NCBI GenBank assembly: GCA_041302975.1
Contig: JBFYQC010000041.1
Location: 1 to 25,869 of the forward strand
Direction of reading: 5' to 3'
DNA length: 25,869 bases
Origin: UBA6183 sp041302975
GTDB taxonomy: Bacteria > Bacteroidota > Bacteroidia > UKL13-3
Shown here: positions 7,563 to 15,604 of the stretch, in pieces
Layout of the letters: every line of letters begins with the position of its first letter
Position numbering within the stretch: position 1 is the stretch's first letter
Notes under the pieces: model-generated
Told to the model about the DNA's origin: nothing
The model's database searches: none
What the model saw: only the letters and a program-made list of their open reading frames with translations
Made by a program: the position numbers and the translations under genes

Positions 7563-8796
7563 GTTTTGCGTGATAATAAAGTACGTTGCAATTGGTTGGT
7601 TTTAAATATGTTTTAGCAACCCTTTGTACATCGTTTGTACTTACTTTTAAATATTCGTTTACTTCTGTATTGGCCAATTCTATATCACCATAGTAAGTCG
7701 CATAAGCCAATTTCATGGCTTTGTTTAAAACTCCCATATCGTTAAAGCGGATATTGGTTTCTGTTTTGTTTTTTACTTTTTCAAGTTCAGTTTCGGTAAT
7801 GCCTTTTTCAATCAGCTCAACTAAAACCCTTTCAATTGCCTCTTCAGCTTGTTGGTGTGTTATTCCTTTTATAAGTTTACCTTCAACAATCACAAGTCCC
7901 GAGTCAAAATCACCGCTTTGGTAGCAGTCTATTTCACTAAATAATTTTTGTTTTTTAAGTAGTTCATTAAATAACCTAGCCGATTTTCCACCACCCAAAA
8001 TGTCTGTCATTAAATCAACTGCATAATAATCTGGATGCATGCGCTCACAAATGTGGTACCCCATGATAATTGAATCTAAAGGCACATCATTGTAAACGTG
8101 TTCAATCCTTTTTTCAGTTTGTTCGGGTTCTACTTGGTATATTGGGCGCTTAATTTCACGAGCCTGAATTGGGCCAAACCATTTTTCTGACAAGGCCTTA
8201 GTGGTTTCTAAATCAATGTTTCCACTAATTACCAATATGGCATTATTGGGTGCATAAAACGAATAGAAAAAGGCTTTTACATCATCTAGTGTGGCATTTT
8301 CTATGTGCGAAAAATCTTTACCAATTGTTGGCCAATTGTAAGGATGTACTTTGTAGGCTAGCGGCAAAAGCTTTAACCAAACATCTCCGTATGGTTGATT
8401 GATGTATCTTTCTTTAAATTCTTCAATGACAACAGCTTTCTGAACATCCAATACCTTTTGACTAAAATCTAAACTCAGCATCCTGTCGCTTTCTAGCCAA
8501 AAAGCTGTTTCTATATTATTGGCAGGCAGGGTGATGTAATAATTGGTAATGTCGTTGCTTGTAAAAGCATTGTTATCGCCACCGGCAATTTGTAGTTGGT
8601 TATCAAAATCGCTAACATTTATAGAACCCCCAAACATTAAATGTTCGAACAAATGTGCGAAACCGGTTTTTTCCGGATTTTCATCTTTAGATCCAACTTT
8701 GTATAAAATATTTAAAACACAAAGTTTTGAATTTGGATCTGGGTGGTGAATGACTGTTAAGCCATTTGAAAGCGTAAATTCGGTATAATTTATCAA
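7546..8796 (-). CDS. M16 family zinc metallopeptidase, catalytic subunit
   Basis: The 416-residue protein has an intact inverted zinc motif HLFEH (His48, Glu51, His52), with the downstream Glu ligand expected at about Glu129 in VIEEFKERYINQPYG. It carries the usual NAFTSNDITNYY and RLFNELLKK (Arg/Tyr-region) segments. Members cleave peptides or unfolded proteins inside a closed chamber. The protein starts directly at the M16 domain with no visible signal peptide. The first available start is TTG at 8796; no in-frame ATG lies near it. It heads the run of seven minus-strand genes and overlaps its inactive partner gene by 17 bp. A TAnnTTTG box 30 bp upstream (8826-8833) could drive it. Confidence 0.93.
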   Translation of the reverse strand: MINYTEFTLSNGLTVIHHPDPNSKLCVLNILYKVGSKDENPEKTGFAHLFEHLMFGGSINVSDFDNQLQIAGGDNNAFTSNDITNYYITLPANNIETAFWLESDRMLSLDFSQKVLDVQKAVVIEEFKERYINQPYGDVWLKLLPLAYKVHPYNWPTIGKDFSHIENATLDDVKAFFYSFYAPNNAILVISGNIDLETTKALSEKWFGPIQAREIKRPIYQVEPEQTEKRIEHVYNDVPLDSIIMGYHICERMHPDYYAVDLMTDILGGGKSARLFNELLKKQKLFSEIDCYQSGDFDSGLVIVEGKLIKGITHQQAEEAIERVLVELIEKGITETELEKVKNKTETNIRFNDMGVLNKAMKLAYATYYGDIELANTEVNEYLKVSTNDVQRVAKTYLKPTNCNVLYYHAKHESTK

Positions 8797-8957
8797 AATA
8801 TAGGTCTGATTTGTTGAATGAACAACAAATTTAGCGTTTAGATGCGCTATAAGCCCCGTTTAACATAAAGATGACCATACACTTTACCCACAACGAGATG
8901 TTTTATTAGACACTATTTAAAAAGGTTGATTGTTTTATACACAAAATCAGGCATTTA
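8797..8957. other. Intergenic leader between patatin and M16 genes, with inverted repeat and DnaA-box-like 9-mers
   Basis: At 161 bp this is the longest gene-free stretch in the window. It holds a perfect 8-bp inverted repeat (ATTTGTTG 8809-8816, CAACAAAT 8823-8830, loop 6), a second short one (TAGCG/CGCTA near 8832-8849), and the candidate promoter box at 8826-8833. TTATACACA at 8935-8943 matches the DnaA box consensus, and TTACCCACA at 8884-8892 differs from TTATCCACA by one base. One exact DnaA-box match per window of this size is expected by chance, so an origin is not claimed. No ORF or structured RNA family is recognised. Confidence 0.4.
8826..8833 (-). promoter_or_regulatory. Candidate -7 box for the M16/ybeY/mnmG gene run
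   Basis: On the minus strand the sequence reads TAAATTTG, a full match to the Bacteroidota -7 consensus TAnnTTTG, 30 bp before the TTG start at 8796. No TTG at the -33 distance is seen. It overlaps one arm of the 8809-8830 inverted repeat, so a bound regulator could block it; that is inference. Confidence 0.35.
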
Positions 8958-11258
8958 CTAAAAATTGTAGCCTAAATTTACATAAAACACAAAAGAGTTA
9001 AGTTGTGTGCTTCTCATGATGGTAAAATCTAAGGGACCAAGTATGGAATTAAAACCACCGGTAATTCCAATACCAAAGAGTTGGTTTGACGATTTTAAAA
9101 CATCATTACTGGTAAAGTACCTCACAAAATTATTATTGTGGTAGCCAAGGTTAATTTTTGGCGTTATGAATAAGTTTTTTGATAGTTCGTATTGATAGCC
9201 GAATTGCGCGCCAATAAAATTGTTGGTTCTAATCTGAAAATCGCTGAGCCCAACAAAAGGAATTTGGTTTCTAAAATTGGGCACCAACCCACCGAGCATA
9301 AAATTATTAAATACAGTGTTTGCATTAGCCTCTGGTTTAAAAGGATTAAAGGTAAAGCCACTGTAAAACCCTAAAACAAGTGTTCCTTTTTTGTTGATGT
9401 GAATATACCTGCTCGATAACAGTTTAAACTGTAAATAACGGCTTGTTATCAGTGAGTCTTCCAGTGCGTTGGTCATGTCTTTGCTGGTAAATCCCCCATT
9501 TAGCGAGTCGCGGCCTATCAATTTAAAATCAGGTGCATTGTTAAAAAAGTAACTCAAACTCATGCCAACTTTTGAGCCGGAGTGTGCGTAGTAATGGCGG
9601 TTAAGCGTGTTTAAATTAAAGTCTAAGTATACCCGATCTTGTACTATACTTCCATCATAATTTTCACCACTTCCGTAAACGTTTGGTGTAAGAACAACTA
9701 ATTCTCTTCTTAAGCCTATTCCGGCTGTGTTTACTGTTAACGATGCTATTTGATATTTAACATCTAAAGCAGTATATTTTTGGCGGTACATGGCAAGTCT
9801 AGCCAACGTTTCGTAAAACGGAAAATCATAATTATCAAACCAAAAAGAAATACCAAGACCGTGGTTTTTTGCCGTACCCAAATATTTGAAATATTCGCTT
9901 TTAAACCTTAGCATATCGGCTATGTTTAAGGTTGATGAAAAGCGGGTGTTTTTGCCTAAAAGGTTTCTGGATGTTAGGTTTAAAATAAGTGCAGCTTTAG
10001 AAAAACTATTATAGTTAAGTGCAACATTAAAAAACGAAGGTGGGTTCTCATTACCTTTAAGTCTGATACGTGTGCCATCATCATATTTAAACAATTCGTA
10101 ACTTACCTTTCTGAAGTAACGTGTGCCATAAACTTTTTTCATGGATTCAGGAAAAACATCCGGTTTATACCAGCGATTACGTGTTAAACTTAAACGATCA
10201 ATAACTAAATCTCGGTTTGCCTTACTAATTCCTTCTACTTCAAAACCAGTTAGTAAAACCGAATCAATTTTAGGAATTTGAACAGCCTCTTTGGGGCCAA
10301 ACTCTTCGTCTAATCGTTTCGCTAATTTTTGTAAATCGTCAAAAGATTCCATGGCCGCGTCATATCCTCTTTTAATCAAGGAATCTGAGGAGTTAAAACT
10401 ACCCGCATGAAAACTAGTTAAGTCTGGTTCAATTAAAAAATCACACCATTCCCTTTGCCTTTTGGTATCTTCACCATCACTCAAAAACATCGATTGGTTG
10501 AGGATATCAACAATATTTTCTAGTTCTTTTTCCTGTAAAAACCCTTTACTCAAATTAACACCAATAATAATATCAGCGCCCATTTCTTTTACATGTTCAA
10601 CAGGAAAGTTTCTTACAATTCCTCCATCAACCAGGAGCCTATTTTGATATTTTACAGGTGTAAAAATTGACGGAATAGCCATACTAGCTCTAATAGCCTC
10701 TGCAATGTTTCCACTATCTAATACAACAGCTTCGCCATTTGTGATATCTGTAGCAACACACTTAAAAGGAATAGGGAAGTCGGTAAATTTTTTTCTGTTG
10801 TATACTGGAAAGGTTAATCGAGATAACTCAACCGAAAGTTCTTGCCCATCAATTACGCCACGCGGAAAACGAAATCTCCTGCCCTCAATAGGTAATTCTA
10901 TAATGTATCTGTTAAAGTCTGCTTTTTCCTCAATGGCTATTTGTCGTAATCCCGGATTGTTGGCTAAAAGTTCATCCCAATTTTCGTTACGCGCAATGTA
11001 AGCGATACTATCTGGCGAATAACCAATGGCATACAAAGCACCAATGACACTTCCCATCGATGTACCAACTATATAATCGACTTTAATGCCGGCTTTTTCC
11101 AAAACCATTAATGCACCAACATGAGAAATTCCTTTTGCACCCCCACCACTAAGTGCCAAACCTATTTTGGGTCTAGATTTTTGACTGATATTTTGTGCAA
11201 TAACACTGCTTGTGATGAGCATGAACAAAACAAAAATTCCGTTAAAAACAAATCGCAT
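8958..11258 (-). CDS. Patatin-like phospholipase fused to POTRA and outer-membrane beta-barrel
   Basis: The 766-residue protein has a signal peptide (1-22, ending VIAQ). A patatin lipase domain (about 30-240) follows, with oxyanion loop GGGAKG (38-43), nucleophile elbow GTSMG (Ser67) and catalytic Asp211 in DGG, so the Ser-Asp dyad is intact. A POTRA-like module (about 331-402, IDSVLLTGFEVEGI to RIRLKG) leads into a predicted beta-barrel of the surface-antigen/BamA-like type (about 407-766) that ends in Phe, as outer-membrane proteins do. This layout matches the RssA/PlpD-like (type Vd-like) proteins widespread in Bacteroidota. The likely role is a lipase or phospholipase anchored in the outer membrane; whether the lipase faces periplasm or surface is unknown. 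It is transcribed divergently from the pseudouridine synthase gene. Confidence 0.92.
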   Translation of the reverse strand: MRFVFNGIFVLFMLITSSVIAQNISQKSRPKIGLALSGGGAKGISHVGALMVLEKAGIKVDYIVGTSMGSVIGALYAIGYSPDSIAYIARNENWDELLANNPGLRQIAIEEKADFNRYIIELPIEGRRFRFPRGVIDGQELSVELSRLTFPVYNRKKFTDFPIPFKCVATDITNGEAVVLDSGNIAEAIRASMAIPSIFTPVKYQNRLLVDGGIVRNFPVEHVKEMGADIIIGVNLSKGFLQEKELENIVDILNQSMFLSDGEDTKRQREWCDFLIEPDLTSFHAGSFNSSDSLIKRGYDAAMESFDDLQKLAKRLDEEFGPKEAVQIPKIDSVLLTGFEVEGISKANRDLVIDRLSLTRNRWYKPDVFPESMKKVYGTRYFRKVSYELFKYDDGTRIRLKGNENPPSFFNVALNYNSFSKAALILNLTSRNLLGKNTRFSSTLNIADMLRFKSEYFKYLGTAKNHGLGISFWFDNYDFPFYETLARLAMYRQKYTALDVKYQIASLTVNTAGIGLRRELVVLTPNVYGSGENYDGSIVQDRVYLDFNLNTLNRHYYAHSGSKVGMSLSYFFNNAPDFKLIGRDSLNGGFTSKDMTNALEDSLITSRYLQFKLLSSRYIHINKKGTLVLGFYSGFTFNPFKPEANANTVFNNFMLGGLVPNFRNQIPFVGLSDFQIRTNNFIGAQFGYQYELSKNLFITPKINLGYHNNNFVRYFTSNDVLKSSNQLFGIGITGGFNSILGPLDFTIMRSTQLNSFVFYVNLGYNF

Positions 11259-11303
11259 GTGTATGATTAAAATTGAGTTACAGATTTTTTATTATTGGCT
11301 TAT

Positions 11304-11311
11304 TTTGCAAA
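11304..11311 (-). promoter_or_regulatory. Candidate -7 box for the patatin gene
   Basis: The minus strand reads TAGATTTG, a full match to TAnnTTTG, 45 bp upstream of the patatin ATG at 11258. The nearest upstream TTG lies too far away or too close for an ideal -33 element, so support rests on the -7 box and the divergent intergenic position. Confidence 0.4.
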
Positions 11312-11339
11312 TACAAATCTATGTTTAAAAATTAAACAA

Positions 11340-11347
11340 TACCTTTG
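11340..11347 (+). promoter_or_regulatory. Candidate -7 box for the pseudouridine synthase gene
   Basis: TACCTTTG matches TAnnTTTG fully and ends 18 bp before the ATG at 11366, giving a short leader of about a dozen bases. No clear TTG is present at the -33 position. Confidence 0.45.
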
Positions 11348-11365
11348 TAGAATTATAAGACAGAA

Positions 11366-12646
11366 ATGGGATTAAGAAAAAGGCCATACAGCGAAGAAAA
11401 AGGTGGCAAACGCAGCGCTCCTAAAAGTAGCTCAGGAGCTGCGAAATCAGGTAGCAAATCAAGATTTAGTAAAGACGATAAGCCATCATTTGGTGCAAAA
11501 AAAGCAGGACTTGGTTCAACATCGGCTAAACGTAGTTACACGCGAAGCGAAGGAGGTGATAGAGGACCATCAACTCGTCCGTATACCAAACGTACCGAAG
11601 GTGGAAGTGATGAAAGACGTCCAAGCAGATTTAAAAGCGAAGGAGGAGATAGAAGACCATCAACTCGTCCATATACCAAACGTACTGAAGGTGGCAGCGA
11701 TGAAAGACGTCCAAGCAGATTTGGAAGTGAAGGAGGAGATAGAAGACCATCAACTCGTGGTGGTGGATACGAAAGAGGAAGTCGCTTTGACAGAAATGAA
11801 GATAGCAACGACCGCAGGCCGTCTCGTACAACTGGAAAATCTGGTCGTCCTTATATGGTTAAAGGAGCTAAAGCTCGCGATTTAAAAGCTAAAAGCGAAG
11901 AAATGATGGAGTCCTTGTCTCCTGAAATTGTTCGATTAAACAGATATATTTCAAATGCAGGTATTTGTAGCCGAAGAGAAGCAGATGATTTAATATCAGC
12001 AGGCTTAGTTTCTGTAAATGGAGAAATTGTAACAGAAATGGGCTATAAAGTTTCTCCGGGCGATGAAATTCGTTACAACAATGAAAGACTAAGCTGGGAG
12101 AAAAAAGTTTATTTATTAATGAATAAACCTAAAGATTCCATAACAACAAGCGATGATCCAGAGGGAAGAAAAATTATCATGGATTTGATAAAAGACCCCC
12201 GTCTACCAAGAGTTTATCCGGTTGGAAGATTGGACAGAAACACCACTGGAGTAATTTTACTAACCAACGATGGGGAATTGGCTCAACGCTTAACTCATCC
12301 TAAATATAATGTAGTAAAAATTTACAAAGCGGTTTTAAACAAGAGTTTTGCAGCAAAAGATTTACAAGAGTTGGGTAACAATGGTGTTGAGTTAGAGGAT
12401 GGACCTATAAAACCAGATGGAGTTGGCATACCAAGCGCGAACGAAAAAAATGTAGTATTGGTTCAAATACATAGTGGTCGTAACCGCATTATTCACCGTA
12501 TGTTTGAGGCAATGGGTTATTTGGTTGATAAGCTAGACAGATTAGAGTTTGCCGGACTAGAGAGAAAGGGTGTAGACAGAGGAGAATGGAGACACTTAGA
12601 TGACAAAGAAATAAAGAAACTGAAAAAGCTGGTTCAGATGAAGTAG
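11366..12646 (+). CDS. RsuA/RluB-type rRNA pseudouridine synthase with repetitive basic N-terminal extension
   Basis: The 426-residue protein has three parts. Residues 1-185 form a low-complexity Arg/Ser/Gly/Lys-rich extension with a 30-residue repeat (SEGGDRRPSTRPYTKRTEGG...SRF) at 61-90 and 91-120 plus a partial copy from 121. An S4 RNA-binding domain follows at about 188-236 (RLNRYISNAGICSRREADDLI). The catalytic pseudouridine synthase domain (about 246-426) has motif II GRLDRNTTG with catalytic Asp290 and the GRNR..HRMFEAMG segment near 371-384. It should convert a uridine in 23S (or 16S) rRNA to pseudouridine; the exact site is not readable here. A basic, disordered tail is common in Bacteroidota members and probably adds RNA contacts. 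Start is ATG at 11366, 18 bp after a promoter-like box. Confidence 0.93.
   Translation: MGLRKRPYSEEKGGKRSAPKSSSGAAKSGSKSRFSKDDKPSFGAKKAGLGSTSAKRSYTRSEGGDRGPSTRPYTKRTEGGSDERRPSRFKSEGGDRRPSTRPYTKRTEGGSDERRPSRFGSEGGDRRPSTRGGGYERGSRFDRNEDSNDRRPSRTTGKSGRPYMVKGAKARDLKAKSEEMMESLSPEIVRLNRYISNAGICSRREADDLISAGLVSVNGEIVTEMGYKVSPGDEIRYNNERLSWEKKVYLLMNKPKDSITTSDDPEGRKIIMDLIKDPRLPRVYPVGRLDRNTTGVILLTNDGELAQRLTHPKYNVVKIYKAVLNKSFAAKDLQELGNNGVELEDGPIKPDGVGIPSANEKNVVLVQIHSGRNRIIHRMFEAMGYLVDKLDRLEFAGLERKGVDRGEWRHLDDKEIKKLKKLVQMK
11546..11758 (+). repeat. 90-bp in-frame tandem repeat in the pseudouridine synthase N-terminus
   Basis: Two full copies (11546-11635, 11636-11725) and a partial third (11726 to about 11758) recur with an exact 90-bp period. 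Each encodes a 30-residue unit rich in Arg, Ser and Gly. The copies are nearly identical at the DNA level, so the array is recent or kept uniform by recombination and could vary in copy number between strains without breaking the frame. Confidence 0.93.
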
Positions 12647-12665
12647 TTTTTACCGAAATAAAAAT

Positions 12666-12673
12666 TAATTTTG
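12666..12673 (+). promoter_or_regulatory. Candidate -7 box for tatA-gatA
   Basis: TAATTTTG matches TAnnTTTG and ends 22 bp before the tatA ATG at 12696, inside the short gap after the pseudouridine synthase stop. No TTG is seen at -33 spacing. Confidence 0.4.
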
Positions 12674-12695
12674 CTTACATTTATACGTTAATATT

Positions 12696-12917
12696 ATGAA
12701 CACATCATTATTGTTTATAGGTAATTTGGGTGGTGGCGAATGGATCGTTATCATTTTAGTTGTAGTGTTATTATTTGGGGGTAAAAAAATTCCGGAATTG
12801 ATGCGTGGCGTTGGCCAGGGAATTCGTGAGTTTAACGATGCAAAAAAGAACGTTAAATCACACATTGAAGAAGGAATGAAAGAAAAAGACAGCCAAACAA
12901 CAACAACAAAAGAATAG
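12696..12917 (+). CDS. tatA: Twin-arginine translocase subunit TatA/E family
   Basis: This 73-residue protein has the TatA plan: a short N-terminus, one membrane helix (about residues 13-28, EWIVIILVVVLLFGG), the hinge FGGKKIPEL, an amphipathic helix (MRGVGQGIREFNDAKK) and a charged tail ending in TTTTKE. TatA oligomers form the pore for folded proteins bearing twin-arginine signal peptides. The membrane helix lacks a polar residue typical of some TatA/TatB proteins, but Glu15 sits at its start. No tatC is in the window. The stop codon shares one base with the GTG start of gatA, so the pair is probably translationally coupled. Confidence 0.93.
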   Translation: MNTSLLFIGNLGGGEWIVIILVVVLLFGGKKIPELMRGVGQGIREFNDAKKNVKSHIEEGMKEKDSQTTTTKE

Positions 12918-14326
12918 TGGAAAACTATAACTCACTAAAGCACATACAATCCGATATTCAACAAAACAAGACTACACTGCGTGGTCTTGTTTTGCATTAT
13001 TTGGGTAACATAAATGCGCACAAAAATCTGAATGCTTTTATTGAAGTGTTTGAGGAGGAGGCGTTGCAACAAGCGGATGTTATCGACCAAAAAATAAAGC
13101 AAGGAACAGCCGGTAAACTAGCTGGTATGGTAATTGGTTTAAAAGATAATATCTGTTATAAAGGCCACAAAGTCACAGCATCATCAAAAATTTTAGCTGG
13201 TTTCGAATCAGTATATAACGCCACTGTTGTAGAGCGGCTATTGGCTGCAGATGCTGTTATTATTGGCCGATTAAATTGCGATGAGTTTGCCATGGGTGCA
13301 TCTAACGAAACGTCTACTTATGGACCTGTAAAAAATGCCTTTGATGAAACACGAGTTTCCGGAGGTTCTTCGGGAGGTGCTGCAGTTGCTGTTCAATCCG
13401 ACATGTGTCAGGCAACCATTGCAAGCGATACGGGAGGCTCCGTTCGTCAGCCAGCTGCATTTTGTGGTGCTATTGGCATTAAACCTACTTATGGTAGAAT
13501 TTCTCGTAATGGTTTAATAGCCTACGCATCTTCGTTTGATCAAATTGGCCCAATAACTAAGAGCATGTACGACATGCAATTGTTAATGGAAGTAATATCG
13601 GGAAAGGATGCTGCTGATGCCACAAGTTCATCAAATCCGGTTCCTGAATACACCAATGTTGTTGTTCCTGTAAAACAAAAAATTGCCTACATAAAAGAGT
13701 GTGTCTACCACGAGGGTATTGATCCTGAAGTGCAAAAAACCACATTAGCTGTAATTGAAAAGTTGAAACAACAAGGACACGAAGTTGCTGAAGTAAGTTT
13801 TCCTTATTTAGAGCAATTGGTTCCTGTTTATTATGTACTTACAACAGCCGAAGCTTCTTCTAATTTGTCTCGTTTCAGTGGTTTGATGTACGGTCATCGC
13901 AGTTCAAATGCAACCGATTTAGAAAGCACTTTCCGCAAATCTCGTAGCGAAGGTTTTGGAACTGAAGTAAAAAGAAGAATTATGCTGGGTACATTTGTGC
14001 TTTCGGCAGGTTCTTACGATGCATACTACACCAAAGCACAAAAGGTAAGACGTTTGGTTCAGGAAAAAACTAATGAGTTATTGGATGAGTATGACTTTTT
14101 ATTATCGCCAACTACACCAACAACAGCATTTAAATTTGGCGAAAAGACAGACAATCCTATTGCCATGTATTTGGCTGATATTTTTACAGTACATGCCAAT
14201 ATAAGTGGCAATCCGGCCATATCCGTTCCTGTGGGTGCTCATACTAACGGCATGCCTATAGGCGTTCAGTTAATGGCCAAACATTTTTGTGAAGGTGAAA
14301 TGATGCAATTGGCATCAACCATCTAA
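12917..14326 (+). CDS. gatA: Aspartyl/glutamyl-tRNA(Asn/Gln) amidotransferase subunit A
   Basis: GatA is the glutaminase and amidase subunit of GatCAB, which converts Glu-tRNA(Gln) or Asp-tRNA(Asn) to the amidated form. The amidase-signature triad is visible: Lys76 (GLKDN), cis-Ser151 (SGGSSGGAA) and nucleophile Ser175 (SDTGGSVRQPA). The 99- and 24-residue spacings equal those of characterised GatA. At 469 residues the length is close to usual for the family. The start is GTG at 12917, immediately overlapping the tatA stop (TAGTG). gatB and gatC are not here, so the complex is encoded at dispersed sites. It ends 32 bp before the next gene, which may be co-transcribed. Confidence 0.95.
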   Translation: MENYNSLKHIQSDIQQNKTTLRGLVLHYLGNINAHKNLNAFIEVFEEEALQQADVIDQKIKQGTAGKLAGMVIGLKDNICYKGHKVTASSKILAGFESVYNATVVERLLAADAVIIGRLNCDEFAMGASNETSTYGPVKNAFDETRVSGGSSGGAAVAVQSDMCQATIASDTGGSVRQPAAFCGAIGIKPTYGRISRNGLIAYASSFDQIGPITKSMYDMQLLMEVISGKDAADATSSSNPVPEYTNVVVPVKQKIAYIKECVYHEGIDPEVQKTTLAVIEKLKQQGHEVAEVSFPYLEQLVPVYYVLTTAEASSNLSRFSGLMYGHRSSNATDLESTFRKSRSEGFGTEVKRRIMLGTFVLSAGSYDAYYTKAQKVRRLVQEKTNELLDEYDFLLSPTTPTTAFKFGEKTDNPIAMYLADIFTVHANISGNPAISVPVGAHTNGMPIGVQLMAKHFCEGEMMQLASTI

Positions 14327-14358
14327 CAGGCTCTAATTATTTGATATTGAAGTAGAAT

Positions 14359-15600
14359 TTGAAAAAGGTACACAACATACTATTGGGTATAATACTGTTA
14401 TTGAATATAGCAGTTAATGCCCAAAACGAACAGGTTTATATTCAACGGTTATCAACCCTTAAATCACAGGTTGAAATGACCTATAATCCTGCGGTAAAAA
14501 AGCACATTGATGCTTATCTAGCGAATCCAGACAGAACTCGGGAATTAATAGGGTTGAGTAAAGTTTATTTCCCGATGATTGAGCGTTCGTTGCGTGCTAA
14601 AAATGTACCTATTGATATGAAATATTTAGCCGTTGCATTGGCTGATCTTGATCCATTGGTTCAGGCGCCAAGTGGTGCTAGCGGTATGTGGATGATGCCA
14701 TACAATGTTTCAAAAATGTACAAGCTAAAAGTAAATTCATACATTGATGAGCGTAAAGATCCAATAAAATCAACAAGTGTTGTTGCCACTCACTTTAGAG
14801 ATTTATTCTCTATTTACCGTCAATGGTCTCTTGTAATTGCCGCTTACACATCTTCTCCTGTAATGTTAAACAAAAGCATACGCATGGCTGGAAACAGCAT
14901 GCATTTTTGGGATTTATATCCTTACATACCAGACGGAACCAGAGAAATGTATCCAAAATTTATTGCAGCAGCTTATATCTGTAACTTTTATAAAGAACAT
15001 GGAATAAAGCCTGCACCCGCTGCCTTATTTAACGAAACAGATAGTGCTATGGTTCGTAAATGGTTGTCGTTTCAACAAATAACAAACACACTTGATGTAC
15101 CCGTTGAGCAATTGCGCAAACTCAACCCGATTTTTAAAAAAGATATTATTCCATATACTCTAGAAGGTTACCAGGTGAGGCTCCCTAAGTTAAAAGGGAA
15201 AAACTTCAACCTATTAAATGATAGTGTTTATAAACCAATTGTAAGTCCAGGAGATTTTGCTCCTGTAGCAATTCAACATATACCTGGCGACACCCCAGGT
15301 GCCAATACAAATGGGGTTAATAAATCAGACAATACCGTTGTTAAACAAACTCAGCCAACCCCAACTTTTGACAAGAAGCGGGTTTATTACACGGTAAAAA
15401 AGGGCGATTTTATTGCTGATGTTGCCGATTGGTTTGATGTTACACCTCGTGAAATTAAAAGTTGGAATAAACTTAAGTCAGATAGGTTACGTGCAGGGCA
15501 AAAATTAGTCATTTGGGTTAAGCAGAGTAAAACCGGTTATTACAAACGTATAAATACTATGAGTGCTAATCAGAAAAAGGCATTAAAACGAAAGGACTAG
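14359..15600 (+). CDS. Lytic-transglycosylase-like (MltD-type) LysM protein with degenerate active site
   Basis: The 413-residue protein has a signal peptide (1-21, ending VNA), an SLT/lysozyme-like domain at about 60-215, a weak LysM-like segment at about 234-276 and a clear C-terminal LysM at about 342-388 (YYTVKKGDFIADVADWFDVTPREIKSWN). The SLT scaffold is recognisable (DMKYLAV, SGASGMW, DERKDP..ST, AAY). However, the catalytic Glu of the ES motif is Leu94, the Gln of the GLWQ-like motif is Met112, and AAYNxGPG reads AAYTSSPVM (Thr164, Ser165, Ser166). It is therefore probably a non-catalytic peptidoglycan-binding relative. The start is TTG at 14359; an in-frame stop lies one codon earlier, so no upstream start exists. 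It is convergent with gtrA, 4 bp between stops. Confidence 0.85.
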   Translation: MKKVHNILLGIILLLNIAVNAQNEQVYIQRLSTLKSQVEMTYNPAVKKHIDAYLANPDRTRELIGLSKVYFPMIERSLRAKNVPIDMKYLAVALADLDPLVQAPSGASGMWMMPYNVSKMYKLKVNSYIDERKDPIKSTSVVATHFRDLFSIYRQWSLVIAAYTSSPVMLNKSIRMAGNSMHFWDLYPYIPDGTREMYPKFIAAAYICNFYKEHGIKPAPAALFNETDSAMVRKWLSFQQITNTLDVPVEQLRKLNPIFKKDIIPYTLEGYQVRLPKLKGKNFNLLNDSVYKPIVSPGDFAPVAIQHIPGDTPGANTNGVNKSDNTVVKQTQPTPTFDKKRVYYTVKKGDFIADVADWFDVTPREIKSWNKLKSDRLRAGQKLVIWVKQSKTGYYKRINTMSANQKKALKRKD

Positions 15601-15604
15601 TCTA

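Noticed and set aside
8884..8943. Chromosomal replication origin in the 8797-8957 gap
   Set aside because: Only one exact and one near DnaA box are present, about what chance gives in a window this size, and there is no repeat array or long AT-rich unwinding region.
11536..11808. Open frames of 90 and 66 residues on the minus strand, and a 160-residue plus-strand frame, across the pseudouridine synthase N-terminus
   Set aside because: They arise from the 90-bp in-frame repeat, which keeps several frames open at once; their products are pure low-complexity repeats with no family features.
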